Source: JBCCRH01 sp039208045
GTDB taxonomy: Bacteria; Bacteroidota; Bacteroidia; Chitinophagales; Saprospiraceae
Length of the DNA stretch: 13,542 nucleotides
Assembly (NCBI GenBank): GCA_039208045.1
Contig: JBCCRH010000129.1
Location: forward strand, 1 to 13,542
Reading direction: 5' to 3'
Part shown: piece by piece, positions 1-6,337 of the stretch
Numbering within the stretch: position 1 is the stretch's first letter
Layout: each line of letters begins with the position of its first letter
Translations under genes and position numbers: made by a program
The notes under the pieces: generated by a model
The model's database searches: none
The model's input: only the letters and a program-made list of their open reading frames with translations
What the model was told of the DNA's origin: nothing

Positions 1-176
1 CAGAACAGGCACAGCAAAAAGTAAAAGAAGTTGAGCAACAACTATCACAAGCGCAAGACTTGAAAGCCTCGATGATCAAAAGACTCTATAAAGCACAAGT
101 ACCCATTACTGAAATTGCCACCCTCACCCAACTGAACGAAGCGCAAGTCCGAACGATATTGGGAATAGAACCATAA
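1..176 (+). CDS. C-terminal fragment of an unidentified protein, possibly Rpn/PD-(D/E)XK nuclease family
   Basis: The reading frame is open from the window edge (first full codon at position 3) to TAA at 174-176, giving 57 residues without a start. The first ~20 residues are rich in Gln, Glu and Lys and look like a coiled coil (EQAQQKVKEVEQQLSQAQ). They are followed by a helix-turn-helix-like tail with VPITEIATLTQLNEAQVRTI. A charged helix followed by a 'PI.EIA..T.L....V..IL' tail is what I associate with the C-terminus of the Rpn/PD-(D/E)XK nuclease-transposase family common in Bacteroidota. The catalytic part is outside the window, so this assignment is inference. Other proteins with a terminal HTH-like helix pair could look the same. 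The reading frame itself is fairly secure because its composition is protein-like right up to the stop. Confidence 0.5.
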   Translation, partial: EQAQQKVKEVEQQLSQAQDLKASMIKRLYKAQVPITEIATLTQLNEAQVRTILGIEP

Positions 177-179
177 AAC

Positions 180-193
180 TTGGCGAAAGCCAA
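180..193 (+). terminator. Small hairpin after the partial gene
   Basis: TTGGC-GAAA-GCCAA forms a perfect 5-bp stem with a GNRA-type tetraloop, four bases after the TAA at 174-176. There is no uridine run behind it, so it is only a weak candidate for an intrinsic terminator. It could instead be a 3' stabilising hairpin or chance. Confidence 0.25.
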
Positions 194-234
194 ATCCTTA
201 TCTATCTTCCGGTTGCTAACAAACAAAAAATAAA

Positions 235-2907
235 ATGAACAGTACTTCTGCTTTCCTAAGCCTTATAGCCCTACTCGTTTGCTGCCTTTCGGCAAATGGC
301 CAGACCTTTTCTCCCGAAGAACGACTGCAAGGCTACGCCCATACTAAAGATCAAACTACCTTCATTTTTGACCCTAGTATCTATGATCGTCAGCCTATGT
401 TGGTTACCGTTACCGGAATGTTTCGGGGCTGGGATCAAAATATGGAAGCTGAAGCATGGAAACTCATGCAACAGGGCGCACTCTGGACACTTACAGTCGA
501 CAATACAGACTTAGAAACCATTCAACCCAATCAAGAATTTAAGTTTCGAGTGGATGATGGCGCATGGCTCGATCCGCCGGCTGCGGCTACCAACACCAAA
601 GGTGGCAATCTCGTATTTATGCCGCAGGCGATCACCAAAGCCCTAAAGGCAGAACTTCGGGGGCCCTATACCATTTGGGCTGACATTTTGGGCGACCGAC
701 CGATGCATGCTGATGGCTATCGCCTGACAGATGCAACTGGGAAGCGCATCCCTATCGCGGGCATACTCCCCAATACTGCTCGCCAAACGCTACTCACGAC
801 AGCAGAGCCGATCGACATCAAACGGGTCTATTATCTGGAAATCCCATCTTTAGACCTCAAAGCGCACTGCTCCTTCGACGGCTGGTTTCGGGAGCTGTAC
901 TCTACCAAACCGCTTGGCGCAAATATTAAGGGCAACCAAACGATGGTTCGCTTATTTGCCCCCAGGGCAGAAATGGTACGACTCTACCTCTACCAAGGAA
1001 AAGACGATGCCGAGCCAATGACTATCTACGAAATGGTACAAGACGAACAAGGCGTCTGGGAAAAACAAATTAACCGCAACCTACATGGCATTTACTACGA
1101 CTTTACCATCCACGGCGCCAACGACCCAGGTAACCATTTTTACGAAAGTACCCCCGTACACATCACGGACCCCTACGCCCGCGTAAGCGACAATACCTGG
1201 GGGAAAGCACGCATCTGGCAAGCCACCGCACCCGCTAGCCCCCTCCAAAATGGCATTCCAAAAATGGAAGAGGTGATTGCCTACGAGGTGCATGTCCAAG
1301 ACTTTACCGACCAACTACCAATCGATAAAAAACTAAAGGGAACCATCAAAGGCATGACTATCCCAGGCTTAAAGAATAAGAATGGGGAGAAAATTGGTTT
1401 CGATTATCTCCTTGATTTGGGTATCAATGTAGTACACCTCATGCCGGTACAAGAGTACCTCCACTTCCCCGATGCAGACTGGAAGGCTTCCTTTAAAGAC
1501 GATCCCTATATGATTGAGCAGGGCATGAGCGAAGAGAACTACCAATGGGGCTACCGTACCTCTCACGCCTTTGCTGTGGAGTCAAAATACCGCACCAAAG
1601 GCTTGGAGCCAGGCGCCGAACGAGAGGAGTTCCGCGACTTAGTGCAAGCCTTTCACGACAAAGGCATCGCCGTCATCATCGACATTGTACCCAACCATAC
1701 AGCAGAAAATATGGATGCCAACAGCTTCTTTTTCAATTTCAATGCCATCGACAAGCAGTACTATTATCGCACCAAAGACCTGGAGCATATCGGAGCCTAT
1801 GGCAACGAAGTCAAAACCGAAAACCGACCGATGACGCAGCGCTGGATCATCGACCAGTGCCAGCACTGGATCAATGAGTTTGGGATCGATGGCTTTCGCA
1901 TCGACTTGGCGGGTCAGATTGATGAGCAAACGCTTATTGCGTTGCGCCAAGCACTCGGAGCAGATAAAATTGTGTACGGAGAAGCTTGGATTGGCTCCAA
2001 TGACCCCAACTACGAGGAGAACCCCGACTGGGACTGGTACAAAGAGGACTCCCCGATTACTTTCTTTCAAGACGATTCGCGCAATGCCTTTAAAGGCCCT
2101 GTTTTTGAACTAAACGCCCCACTCAAAGACCGTGGCTGGCCCGGTGGCAAGTACGACGAGCGCGAGAACGTCATGAAAGGCCTTACTAATGCCTTCCCCG
2201 ACGATGATACGCCACTAGATGGCATCAGCTATCTCGATATTCACGACAATTTCGCCTTGGCCGATCAGTTCGGTGGGCCGAAATTCGACGGGCGTACCGC
2301 CGTAGATCAAAACCTCTACAAAATTGCGGTCACGCTATTGCACACCACCCTCGGCCCTATCGTGCTGCACGGAGGTTCCGAAATTATGCGTAGCAAAGCC
2401 CACGCCCCCCTCAAAGAGGTAGTCAAAACCACCAAGGCAGGTTACAACTCGTACATGCACGGCTACCGCGACTCATACAACCACCGCATTGCCAATAATT
2501 TCGTGTGGGCGCAAGTGGGTAACCGCCCCAAAGCAGGCAATACCAATGACTATGCCAATATGTACGCCTTCTGGAAAGGCCTCATTGCTTTTCGCAAAAG
2601 CGAATACGGCAAGGTCTTTCGTGTAACAGAAGCGGTGGAAGAGGACTACTATCAGTTTATTACGCCAGCAGAGGAGAGTCAGTTGGGTTATTTGGTGGAT
2701 GGCAAGGTGCTCGTATTGCTCAATCCAGGTAAAGCAACCGCTACCTTTTCGGGCATCGATTTGCCCGCAGGGACGTGGCAGCAGATTGGGAATACACGAG
2801 CTGTGGATCACCTCAAAGGAGTGAAGGGGAAGGCGCTTACTGGAGGGCAGCCCTTGCAAGTACAGCTGGGTGCGGAGAGCCTAGGCATTTGGGTACTAAA
2901 GGAATAA
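235..2907 (+). CDS. Secreted GH13 alpha-glucan hydrolase, pullulanase-like
   Basis: This is predicted to hydrolyse alpha-glucan such as pullulan, starch or glycogen outside the cytoplasm. The order is: signal peptide (1-22, cleavage near SANG|Q); an E-set/glycogen-binding-like domain (~48-130, VTGMFRGWDQ); a pullulanase-type N-terminal domain (~143-205); a CBM48-like domain (~230-318, TMVRLFAPRAEMVRLYLY); the catalytic barrel from YEVHVQDF (350) to about 800; and a C-terminal beta domain. The GH13 conserved regions are visible: DIVPNHT (483-489), GFRIDLAG with nucleophile D557, GEAW with acid/base E583, and YLDIHDN with D671. At 890 aa it fits secreted type I pullulanases, but their hallmark YNWGYDP is replaced by YQWGYRT (436-442), so the bond specificity is uncertain. 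There is no T9SS sorting domain or lipobox, so it is probably periplasmic. The ATG sits behind an A-rich leader typical of Bacteroidota. No SusCD or other sugar-utilisation genes are nearby. Confidence 0.93.
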   Translation: MNSTSAFLSLIALLVCCLSANGQTFSPEERLQGYAHTKDQTTFIFDPSIYDRQPMLVTVTGMFRGWDQNMEAEAWKLMQQGALWTLTVDNTDLETIQPNQEFKFRVDDGAWLDPPAAATNTKGGNLVFMPQAITKALKAELRGPYTIWADILGDRPMHADGYRLTDATGKRIPIAGILPNTARQTLLTTAEPIDIKRVYYLEIPSLDLKAHCSFDGWFRELYSTKPLGANIKGNQTMVRLFAPRAEMVRLYLYQGKDDAEPMTIYEMVQDEQGVWEKQINRNLHGIYYDFTIHGANDPGNHFYESTPVHITDPYARVSDNTWGKARIWQATAPASPLQNGIPKMEEVIAYEVHVQDFTDQLPIDKKLKGTIKGMTIPGLKNKNGEKIGFDYLLDLGINVVHLMPVQEYLHFPDADWKASFKDDPYMIEQGMSEENYQWGYRTSHAFAVESKYRTKGLEPGAEREEFRDLVQAFHDKGIAVIIDIVPNHTAENMDANSFFFNFNAIDKQYYYRTKDLEHIGAYGNEVKTENRPMTQRWIIDQCQHWINEFGIDGFRIDLAGQIDEQTLIALRQALGADKIVYGEAWIGSNDPNYEENPDWDWYKEDSPITFFQDDSRNAFKGPVFELNAPLKDRGWPGGKYDERENVMKGLTNAFPDDDTPLDGISYLDIHDNFALADQFGGPKFDGRTAVDQNLYKIAVTLLHTTLGPIVLHGGSEIMRSKAHAPLKEVVKTTKAGYNSYMHGYRDSYNHRIANNFVWAQVGNRPKAGNTNDYANMYAFWKGLIAFRKSEYGKVFRVTEAVEEDYYQFITPAEESQLGYLVDGKVLVLLNPGKATATFSGIDLPAGTWQQIGNTRAVDHLKGVKGKALTGGQPLQVQLGAESLGIWVLKE

Positions 2908-2935
2908 GAATAAGCAGAAACCTCACCGCCCGCAA

Positions 2936-2984
2936 AACCTCGGAGGTCTTCGCTTAGTACGCACTTGCTTAGACCTCCGAGGTT
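2936..2984. repeat. Perfect 14-bp inverted repeat with a 21-nt loop
   Basis: AACCTCGGAGGTCT at 2936-2949 is the exact reverse complement of AGACCTCCGAGGTT at 2971-2984. It lies 28 bp after the amylase stop codon. It could act as a terminator or 3' stabiliser for the amylase mRNA, but no T-run follows on either strand. It looks more like a dispersed palindromic repeat of the kind common between genes in Bacteroidota. Confidence 0.8.
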
Positions 2985-2990
2985 GAAGCC

Positions 2991-3007
2991 CGGATTTGCA
3001 ATCCGCG
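2991..3007 (-). repeat. Copy of the GCGGATTGCAAATCCGC palindromic repeat
   Basis: The plus strand reads CGGATTTGCAATCCGCG. Its reverse complement shares CGCGGATTGCAAATCCG with the repeats at 7391-7427 and 7657-7693. The stem is GCGGATT/AATCCGC with a 3-nt loop, with the outermost pair lost in this copy. It sits 28 bp before the start of the DsrE-like gene, inside its likely leader. Confidence 0.7.
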
Positions 3008-3035
3008 ATGAAATACTAAGCAAAAACAACAAAGC

Positions 3036-3569
3036 ATGAAATACGTTCTCCTTCTCTCCTCCCTATTGTTCGCCCTCTCCACCTTTGCCCAAGAACGCAG
3101 CACCGGCCCCATCATCGAAAGCCAAGGCGCCGTCTTTGCAGTGCCCAGCCCCGATTTTAAAACCAATCCAGATCAAGTGTACAAAGTCGTTTTTGATATT
3201 TACAATACGCCTGATGATCCCACTAAGGTCAATCCGCAGCTCAACACCCTCGCGCGCTTCCTCAATATGCACGCACAAGCAGGCGTGCCGCTGAAAAACC
3301 TAAAAGTGGCAGGCGTTTTTCACAATAAAGCCAGCTTTGATGTGCTGACGGATGCAGGCTACCAAGAGAAACATGGCGTGGAAAACCCCAACACCCCCTT
3401 GCTGAAAGAGCTGAAAGCAGCAGGGGCACAGCTCTATATCTGTGGGCAGTCGGTCTATTCGAGAGGAGTGGATCGGGAGCAGATGGCGGAGTCGGTGCAA
3501 GTGGGCCTTTCGGCAATGACTGTAATTTTGTCGCTCCAAGCAGAAGGATATACGTTGATTAAGTTCTGA
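3036..3569 (+). CDS. Exported DsrE-family-like protein
   Basis: A 177-aa protein with a signal peptide (MKYVLLLSSLLFALSTFA, cleavage before Q19). The body has the DsrE/DsrF-like alternating pattern: a strand at YKVVFDIYN, a helix through LNTLARFLNMHAQAG, a strand at LKVAGVFHN, and then LYICGQSVYSRGV with a single conserved-looking Cys at residue 136. DsrE-like proteins are small sulfur-carrier or sulfur-transfer folds. Exported single-domain versions are frequent in Bacteroidota but their role is not defined. C136 sits where the family places its reactive Cys, but I see no sulfur-oxidation or tus genes around it. The start is well placed behind AAAAACAACAAAGC. The gene converges on the lipoprotein gene at 3636, with a strong hairpin between them. 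The family call is from pattern recognition; the biochemical role is unknown. Confidence 0.82.
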   Translation: MKYVLLLSSLLFALSTFAQERSTGPIIESQGAVFAVPSPDFKTNPDQVYKVVFDIYNTPDDPTKVNPQLNTLARFLNMHAQAGVPLKNLKVAGVFHNKASFDVLTDAGYQEKHGVENPNTPLLKELKAAGAQLYICGQSVYSRGVDREQMAESVQVGLSAMTVILSLQAEGYTLIKF

Positions 3570-3570
3570 T

Positions 3571-3615
3571 GTGGGAAAGCCCGTGTTCACGTTTGGCAAA
3601 CACGGGCTTCTCCAC
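3571..3615. terminator. Hairpin between convergent genes
   Basis: The arms 3571-3587 and 3599-3615 pair over 17 bp with two mismatches. The core is AAGCCCGTGTT against AACACGGGCTT, with an 11-nt loop. It begins two bases after the DsrE-like stop and ends 20 bp before the stop of the convergent lipoprotein gene. The position argues for a bidirectional terminator. Neither side has a clear T-run, so factor-independent termination is not certain. Confidence 0.65.
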
Positions 3616-3635
3616 AAAGCGTTGTTAAACGCCTA

Positions 3636-4007
3636 CTACTGGCGAATCAGAACAACATCACCACCAAAATCTGGAAGCACCACTCGATCACACTCTACCA
3701 TGCTCGCTGTAGTAGAAAAACTACCACTACCAGACCCAGTAATATAAGAAGCCGAAAAAGAGTCCGCTCCAAAAGCTGCCCAGGACTTGCTATTTGTCAC
3801 TTGTGGAGTAAAAACACCACCATCATCGACCAAGGTACCATCTGCGTTAAATACTAAAACGTCGTCGGTTCCTTCCACTCTCCAGGTTTTACCAGAAAGT
3901 ACATCCTCCAGGTCTTCCGTATTACAGGTTGGCTCATCATCATCATCACAACCTGTGAATACGCTTACGCTAACTAATAAAGCGGCAAAAAAGAATAATT
4001 TTTTCAT
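3636..4007 (-). CDS. Small lipoprotein, lipocalin-like in pattern
   Basis: A 123-aa lipoprotein. The signal MKKLFFFAALLVSVSVFTGC ends in lipobox FTGC, with the acylated Cys at residue 20. The Cys is followed by DDDDEP; an acidic stretch right after the Cys resembles the lipoprotein export signal that sends Bacteroidota lipoproteins to the cell surface, so a surface location is likely but inferred. The rest (LSGKTWRVEG, DDVLVFNADGTLVDD) is beta-rich and recalls small lipocalin-like or DUF lipoproteins; I cannot name the family. Two Cys in the mature part (C28 and C106) could pair. ATG at 4007 is chosen over the in-frame TTG at 4019 because it gives the classic MKK signal start. It lies on the same strand as the lectin gene, 165 bp downstream, with a possible terminator between them. 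Confidence 0.8.
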   Translation of the reverse strand: MKKLFFFAALLVSVSVFTGCDDDDEPTCNTEDLEDVLSGKTWRVEGTDDVLVFNADGTLVDDGGVFTPQVTNSKSWAAFGADSFSASYITGSGSGSFSTTASMVECDRVVLPDFGGDVVLIRQ

Positions 4008-4028
4008 CTTGTAGAACAATTAAATGGT

Positions 4029-4049
4029 TAAAAAATGGGGCCATGGCCC
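4029..4049 (-). terminator. Possible terminator before the lipoprotein gene
   Basis: On the minus strand GGGC-CATG-GCCC is followed by CATTTTTT. The 12-bp palindrome GGGCCATGGCCC (4038-4049) plus the T-run gives a short intrinsic-terminator shape. It could end the lectin transcript or attenuate the lipoprotein gene, whose ATG lies 21 bp further on. The stem is only 4 bp once a loop is allowed, so the call is weak. Confidence 0.35.
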
Positions 4050-4172
4050 TGTTTGTACTTCAACTGAGAAAAGGGCCTAGCTTTCTTTTTCCACCTAAGG
4101 CGGATAGCAAGCCAGGCCTTCCATCATAATCTCGATTTTCAATTTCTATAGGTCTTTTGTATATATAGCCTC

Positions 4173-4931
4173 TTATGAAGACCACATCACAGTACCAGTT
4201 GCATTATACAACTTCAACTTACCATCATTCTCTAGTACCAGCTTTACAGGCCTCTTTTTGGCATCTCTATACTTTCTATCATAATAAGGATGCGTCTTGG
4301 TAGACCACTTGGCATCATTGCCGGAAGTGTAGACTACTGCATTGCCATCAGCCTGCATAATGAAATTCCCAGGTTTAAAACCTTGCGCCATAGAGCACCA
4401 TACAAAACTACCTTGCTTGCCGTTCTGATACCGGTAGATGCATAGGTTGCCATCTTCCCGCTGCAATCTCAGCATATACTTTTTATTAGCTGATACTAAA
4501 ATCTCGCTTTCGCTAAAGGTCTTGCTAGCAGGTTTTAACTCTTGTCCAGCCGTCAAAGTACTTTTAGCAGCAGGGGCTAAGGTAATAAATTTACCATTGC
4601 AATCGCCACCGGCAAAGCTCGTCCAAGTCATCACAGGGGCAGCAGAACCACTTTTTTTGATCTTCCATGTTGTTTTCTTTGCCCCTCTAGCCGGTTGACA
4701 ACCTTCACAGGTTCCATTGGTCAAGGTAAAAGCAGCTACTGCGGCACCAGGTGGATTAAACTGTGTTTTAGCGCGTAGCTTGGTCAGGTCAACCTCTACC
4801 ATGACGGCACTACTGGTAATAGAGGCCACCCGCACAATCGCCGTTTTGCCTCCTACTTCGCAGCTTAGCGATTGAGCAATGGCCCATTGGCCGATTAGTA
4901 AGAATGCGAAAAGAAAAAATACGTTTCTCAT
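4173..4931 (-). CDS. Secreted protein with a bulb-type (GNA-like) lectin domain
   Basis: A 252-aa exported protein. The signal peptide is MRNVFFLFAFLLIGQWAIA, cleaved before Q20. Residues ~20-120 form a beta-rich, Cys-containing N-terminal region (C24, C75, C78, C111) that I do not recognise. Residues ~132-252 match the bulb-type mannose-binding lectin (B_lectin) fold, with three subdomain motifs: LQREDGNLCIY (156-166), MQADGNAVVY (192-201) and LENDGKLKLY (233-242). In the family the QxDxNxVxY residues contact mannose. Here the second motif is closest to canonical; the first and third have E or K substitutions, so sugar binding may be partial. There is no T9SS tag or lipobox, so it is periplasmic or released by another route. 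Its upstream region resembles that of the T9SS protein gene at 10305, which suggests common regulation. Confidence 0.88.
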   Translation of the reverse strand: MRNVFFLFAFLLIGQWAIAQSLSCEVGGKTAIVRVASITSSAVMVEVDLTKLRAKTQFNPPGAAVAAFTLTNGTCEGCQPARGAKKTTWKIKKSGSAAPVMTWTSFAGGDCNGKFITLAPAAKSTLTAGQELKPASKTFSESEILVSANKKYMLRLQREDGNLCIYRYQNGKQGSFVWCSMAQGFKPGNFIMQADGNAVVYTSGNDAKWSTKTHPYYDRKYRDAKKRPVKLVLENDGKLKLYNATGTVMWSS

Positions 4932-5068
4932 TAAATTTTGGTTTTGATGTTTTGCCTACTCTTGGAAAGGATTTTCGGCGTTCTCCTATTTGTGTTTATG
5001 CGTTCAGTTAACTGTTCTGGCACAATGATCTTTGTTTTCTCCCATGCCACCAATTTTTTAAGGTGGTT

Positions 5069-5080
5069 TGGTACGATGGT
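5069..5080 (-). promoter_or_regulatory. ACCATCGTACCA motif upstream of the lectin gene
   Basis: On the minus strand this reads ACCATCGTACCA, one base shorter than the two ACCATTCGTACCA copies upstream of the T9SS gene. It lies about 138 bp before the lectin start. The bases after it also align: CCTTAAAAAATTGG here against CCTAAAATTTGG beside the 10.2-kb copy. A regulator-binding role is inference. Confidence 0.45.
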
Positions 5081-5114
5081 TTGGGTTTATGTGATTATTG
5101 TTATTTTTTGGTTT

Positions 5115-5151
5115 GGGGGTTGGGGGGTTTGGGGGTTAATGGGTTTTGGGG
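5115..5151 (+). other. G-run tract with quadruplex potential
   Basis: Five G-runs (5115-5119, 5122-5127, 5131-5135, 5141-5143, 5148-5151) are separated by loops of 2, 3, 5 and 4 nt. The tract can form an intramolecular G-quadruplex on the plus strand, which is the template strand for the lectin gene. It resembles the C-rich degenerate heptamer tracts at 10112-10164 (opposite strand) and 13437-13480. Confidence 0.5.
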
Positions 5152-5171
5152 TTTATTTTGTTTATGTGTCA

Positions 5172-5240
5172 TTAGTTAGTGGGGGTAGTCAGTGGCGGTA
5201 GTTAGTAGTCAGTGGGCAGTAGTCAGTAGTCAGTGGGGGG
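5172..5240. repeat. AGTAGTCAGT-type short direct repeats
   Basis: Repeated AGTAGTCAGTGG/GCAGTAGTCAGT units fill this stretch, starting six bases beyond the AraC stop codon. The same repeat type recurs inside the coding sequence at 13301-13332. Such microsatellite-like arrays are scattered through many Bacteroidota genomes. Confidence 0.75.
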
Positions 5241-5245
5241 TGCAT

Positions 5246-5620
5246 TTATTTCTTTTTTTTAGTGACTTGTGTTTCGGAGGGTGGTGCTCCAAAGCGTTGC
5301 TTGTAGCTTCGGGTGAAGGAACGAGCATTGCTAAAGCCCACCTCTTGGGCTACTTCTGCTACGGTAGCATATACGCCAAGCCTTAGCAACCGCCTTGCCT
5401 TTTGTAGCCGCAGCTCTTTCAGGTATTGATGGGGTGTTTTCCCAGTCAGGTACTTGATGCGGCGGAGCAGGGTTGATTCGCTCATAAAGAAGGCGGAAGC
5501 GAGCTTGGATACGGATAGCAAGGGATCGCTTATGTGTTGCTGAATGTAGGTATCCATAGCCTTTAGCGTATTTTGGTCTATTTGTAGCATATCCAGTTTG
5601 TTTTCATTGGTAGCGCTCAT
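5246..5620 (-). CDS. AraC-type helix-turn-helix DNA-binding protein
   Basis: A 124-aa protein that is almost entirely an AraC-family DNA-binding domain. Residues ~20-117 contain two HTH motifs: the first at ~37-57 (VSKLASAFFMSESTLLRRIK), the second at ~86-107, with the family signature VAEVAQEVGFSNARSFTRSY and the usual QRFGAPPSE ending. It has no ligand-binding or receiver domain of its own. Its ATG immediately follows the TGA of the LytTR regulator gene, in the same frame and with no bases between. It is therefore translationally coupled, or the two are halves of one REC-LytTR-AraC protein split by a stop codon. No Shine-Dalgarno sequence is visible before the ATG. A KKKK tail precedes the TAA. 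Targets are unknown; the secreted-protein genes nearby are candidates only by proximity. Confidence 0.85.
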   Translation of the reverse strand: MSATNENKLDMLQIDQNTLKAMDTYIQQHISDPLLSVSKLASAFFMSESTLLRRIKYLTGKTPHQYLKELRLQKARRLLRLGVYATVAEVAQEVGFSNARSFTRSYKQRFGAPPSETQVTKKKK

Positions 5621-6337
5621 TCAGGAGGCGGTGAGTGCTAAGGGTAGTGTGCCAAAAATTTCCTTGCGGCGCGTCCTGCTCACGGGAATGGGGTTAGACT
5701 GCACATATAGCTGCCCGCCATCCCAGCGATCCACTTGTTCTAAGTTGACGGCGTAGGAGCGGTGCGTTTGCACAAATTGCCCTTCCGGGAGCTTTTCCAG
5801 TATATCCCGCAGGGAAGCGCGTTGCAAAATGGCCTTGGTGTTAGCCAGTTTGATGTGTACATAGTTGTGTTCTGAGCGTAAGTAGAGGATGTCATCGATT
5901 GCTACTTGATAATACTGCTTTCCATTGTAGAAGCGGATGGTTTCCTTTTCTTGCTCCTGTTCTTGGTGGGCGTACATGGCAATTTCGATGGTTGCCAATA
6001 AAGTTTGCTGGCGTACGGGTTTGGTTAAATAAGCCGCCGGAAGAGTTTGCTTAGCGAGATGAATGGTTGATGTATCACTGGCTGCTGTCAAAAAAATAAA
6101 GGGTTTAGGTGTTGGTTGGGCTAGTACAAATTGTGCGAATTCAATACCAGCATAGCGCTCCGTCAAGTGTACTTCACTGATCACTATATCTGGCTGACTT
6201 CCGATATACAGCGCTTTGGCTGCACGATAAGAAGCGGCGCTCCCCACCACTTGGTGCCCGTGGGCCATTAAATCGTTGGTAATGGTTTGAACTGAATTGG
6301 GATTAGCATCGATAATTATGATACGAAATGATTGCAT
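5621..6337 (-). CDS. LytTR-family response regulator with a degenerate receiver
   Basis: A 238-aa protein with a receiver-like domain (1-~122) and a LytTR DNA-binding domain (~135-230: YYQVAIDDILYLRSEHNYVHI, FVQTHRSYAVNLEQV, IPVSRTRRKEI). The switch residues T84 (FLTAAS) and K106 (YLTKP) are kept. The phospho-acceptor Asp is replaced by Glu at residue 55 (PDIVISEVHL; codon GAA at 6175-6173), and the paired acidic residues read D10-A11 instead of two acids. Glu at this position can mimic phosphorylation in some receivers, so the protein may be constitutively active or use another input; this is inference. No LytS-type kinase is adjacent. It is probably transcribed from the 344-bp divergent gap together with the AraC-type gene downstream. 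Confidence 0.9.
   Translation of the reverse strand: MQSFRIIIIDANPNSVQTITNDLMAHGHQVVGSAASYRAAKALYIGSQPDIVISEVHLTERYAGIEFAQFVLAQPTPKPFIFLTAASDTSTIHLAKQTLPAAYLTKPVRQQTLLATIEIAMYAHQEQEQEKETIRFYNGKQYYQVAIDDILYLRSEHNYVHIKLANTKAILQRASLRDILEKLPEGQFVQTHRSYAVNLEQVDRWDGGQLYVQSNPIPVSRTRRKEIFGTLPLALTAS

Larger units (their letters stand above)
4932..5245. other. 314-bp G/T-rich, repeat-rich gap upstream of the lectin gene
   Basis: No gene is supported here. It holds the presumed leader of the minus-strand lectin gene, a CCACC-N10-GGTGG inverted repeat (5047-5066), a motif TGGTACGATGGT (5069-5080), five G-runs (5115-5151) and AGTAGTCAGT-type repeats (5172-5240) that start just past the AraC stop. The open frames in it are runs of Trp, Gly, Val and Phe produced by the skewed composition. 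Confidence 0.75.

Noticed and set aside
235..3569. A polysaccharide utilisation locus around the GH13 enzyme
   Set aside because: No SusC/SusD pair, transporter or sugar-responsive hybrid regulator is present; the neighbouring DsrE-like gene is unrelated.
4938..5201. Hydrophobic 87-codon plus-strand frame before the AraC gene
   Set aside because: The Phe/Val/Trp/Gly content comes from the G/T-rich repeat tract. It has no credible domain and lies over the lectin upstream region.
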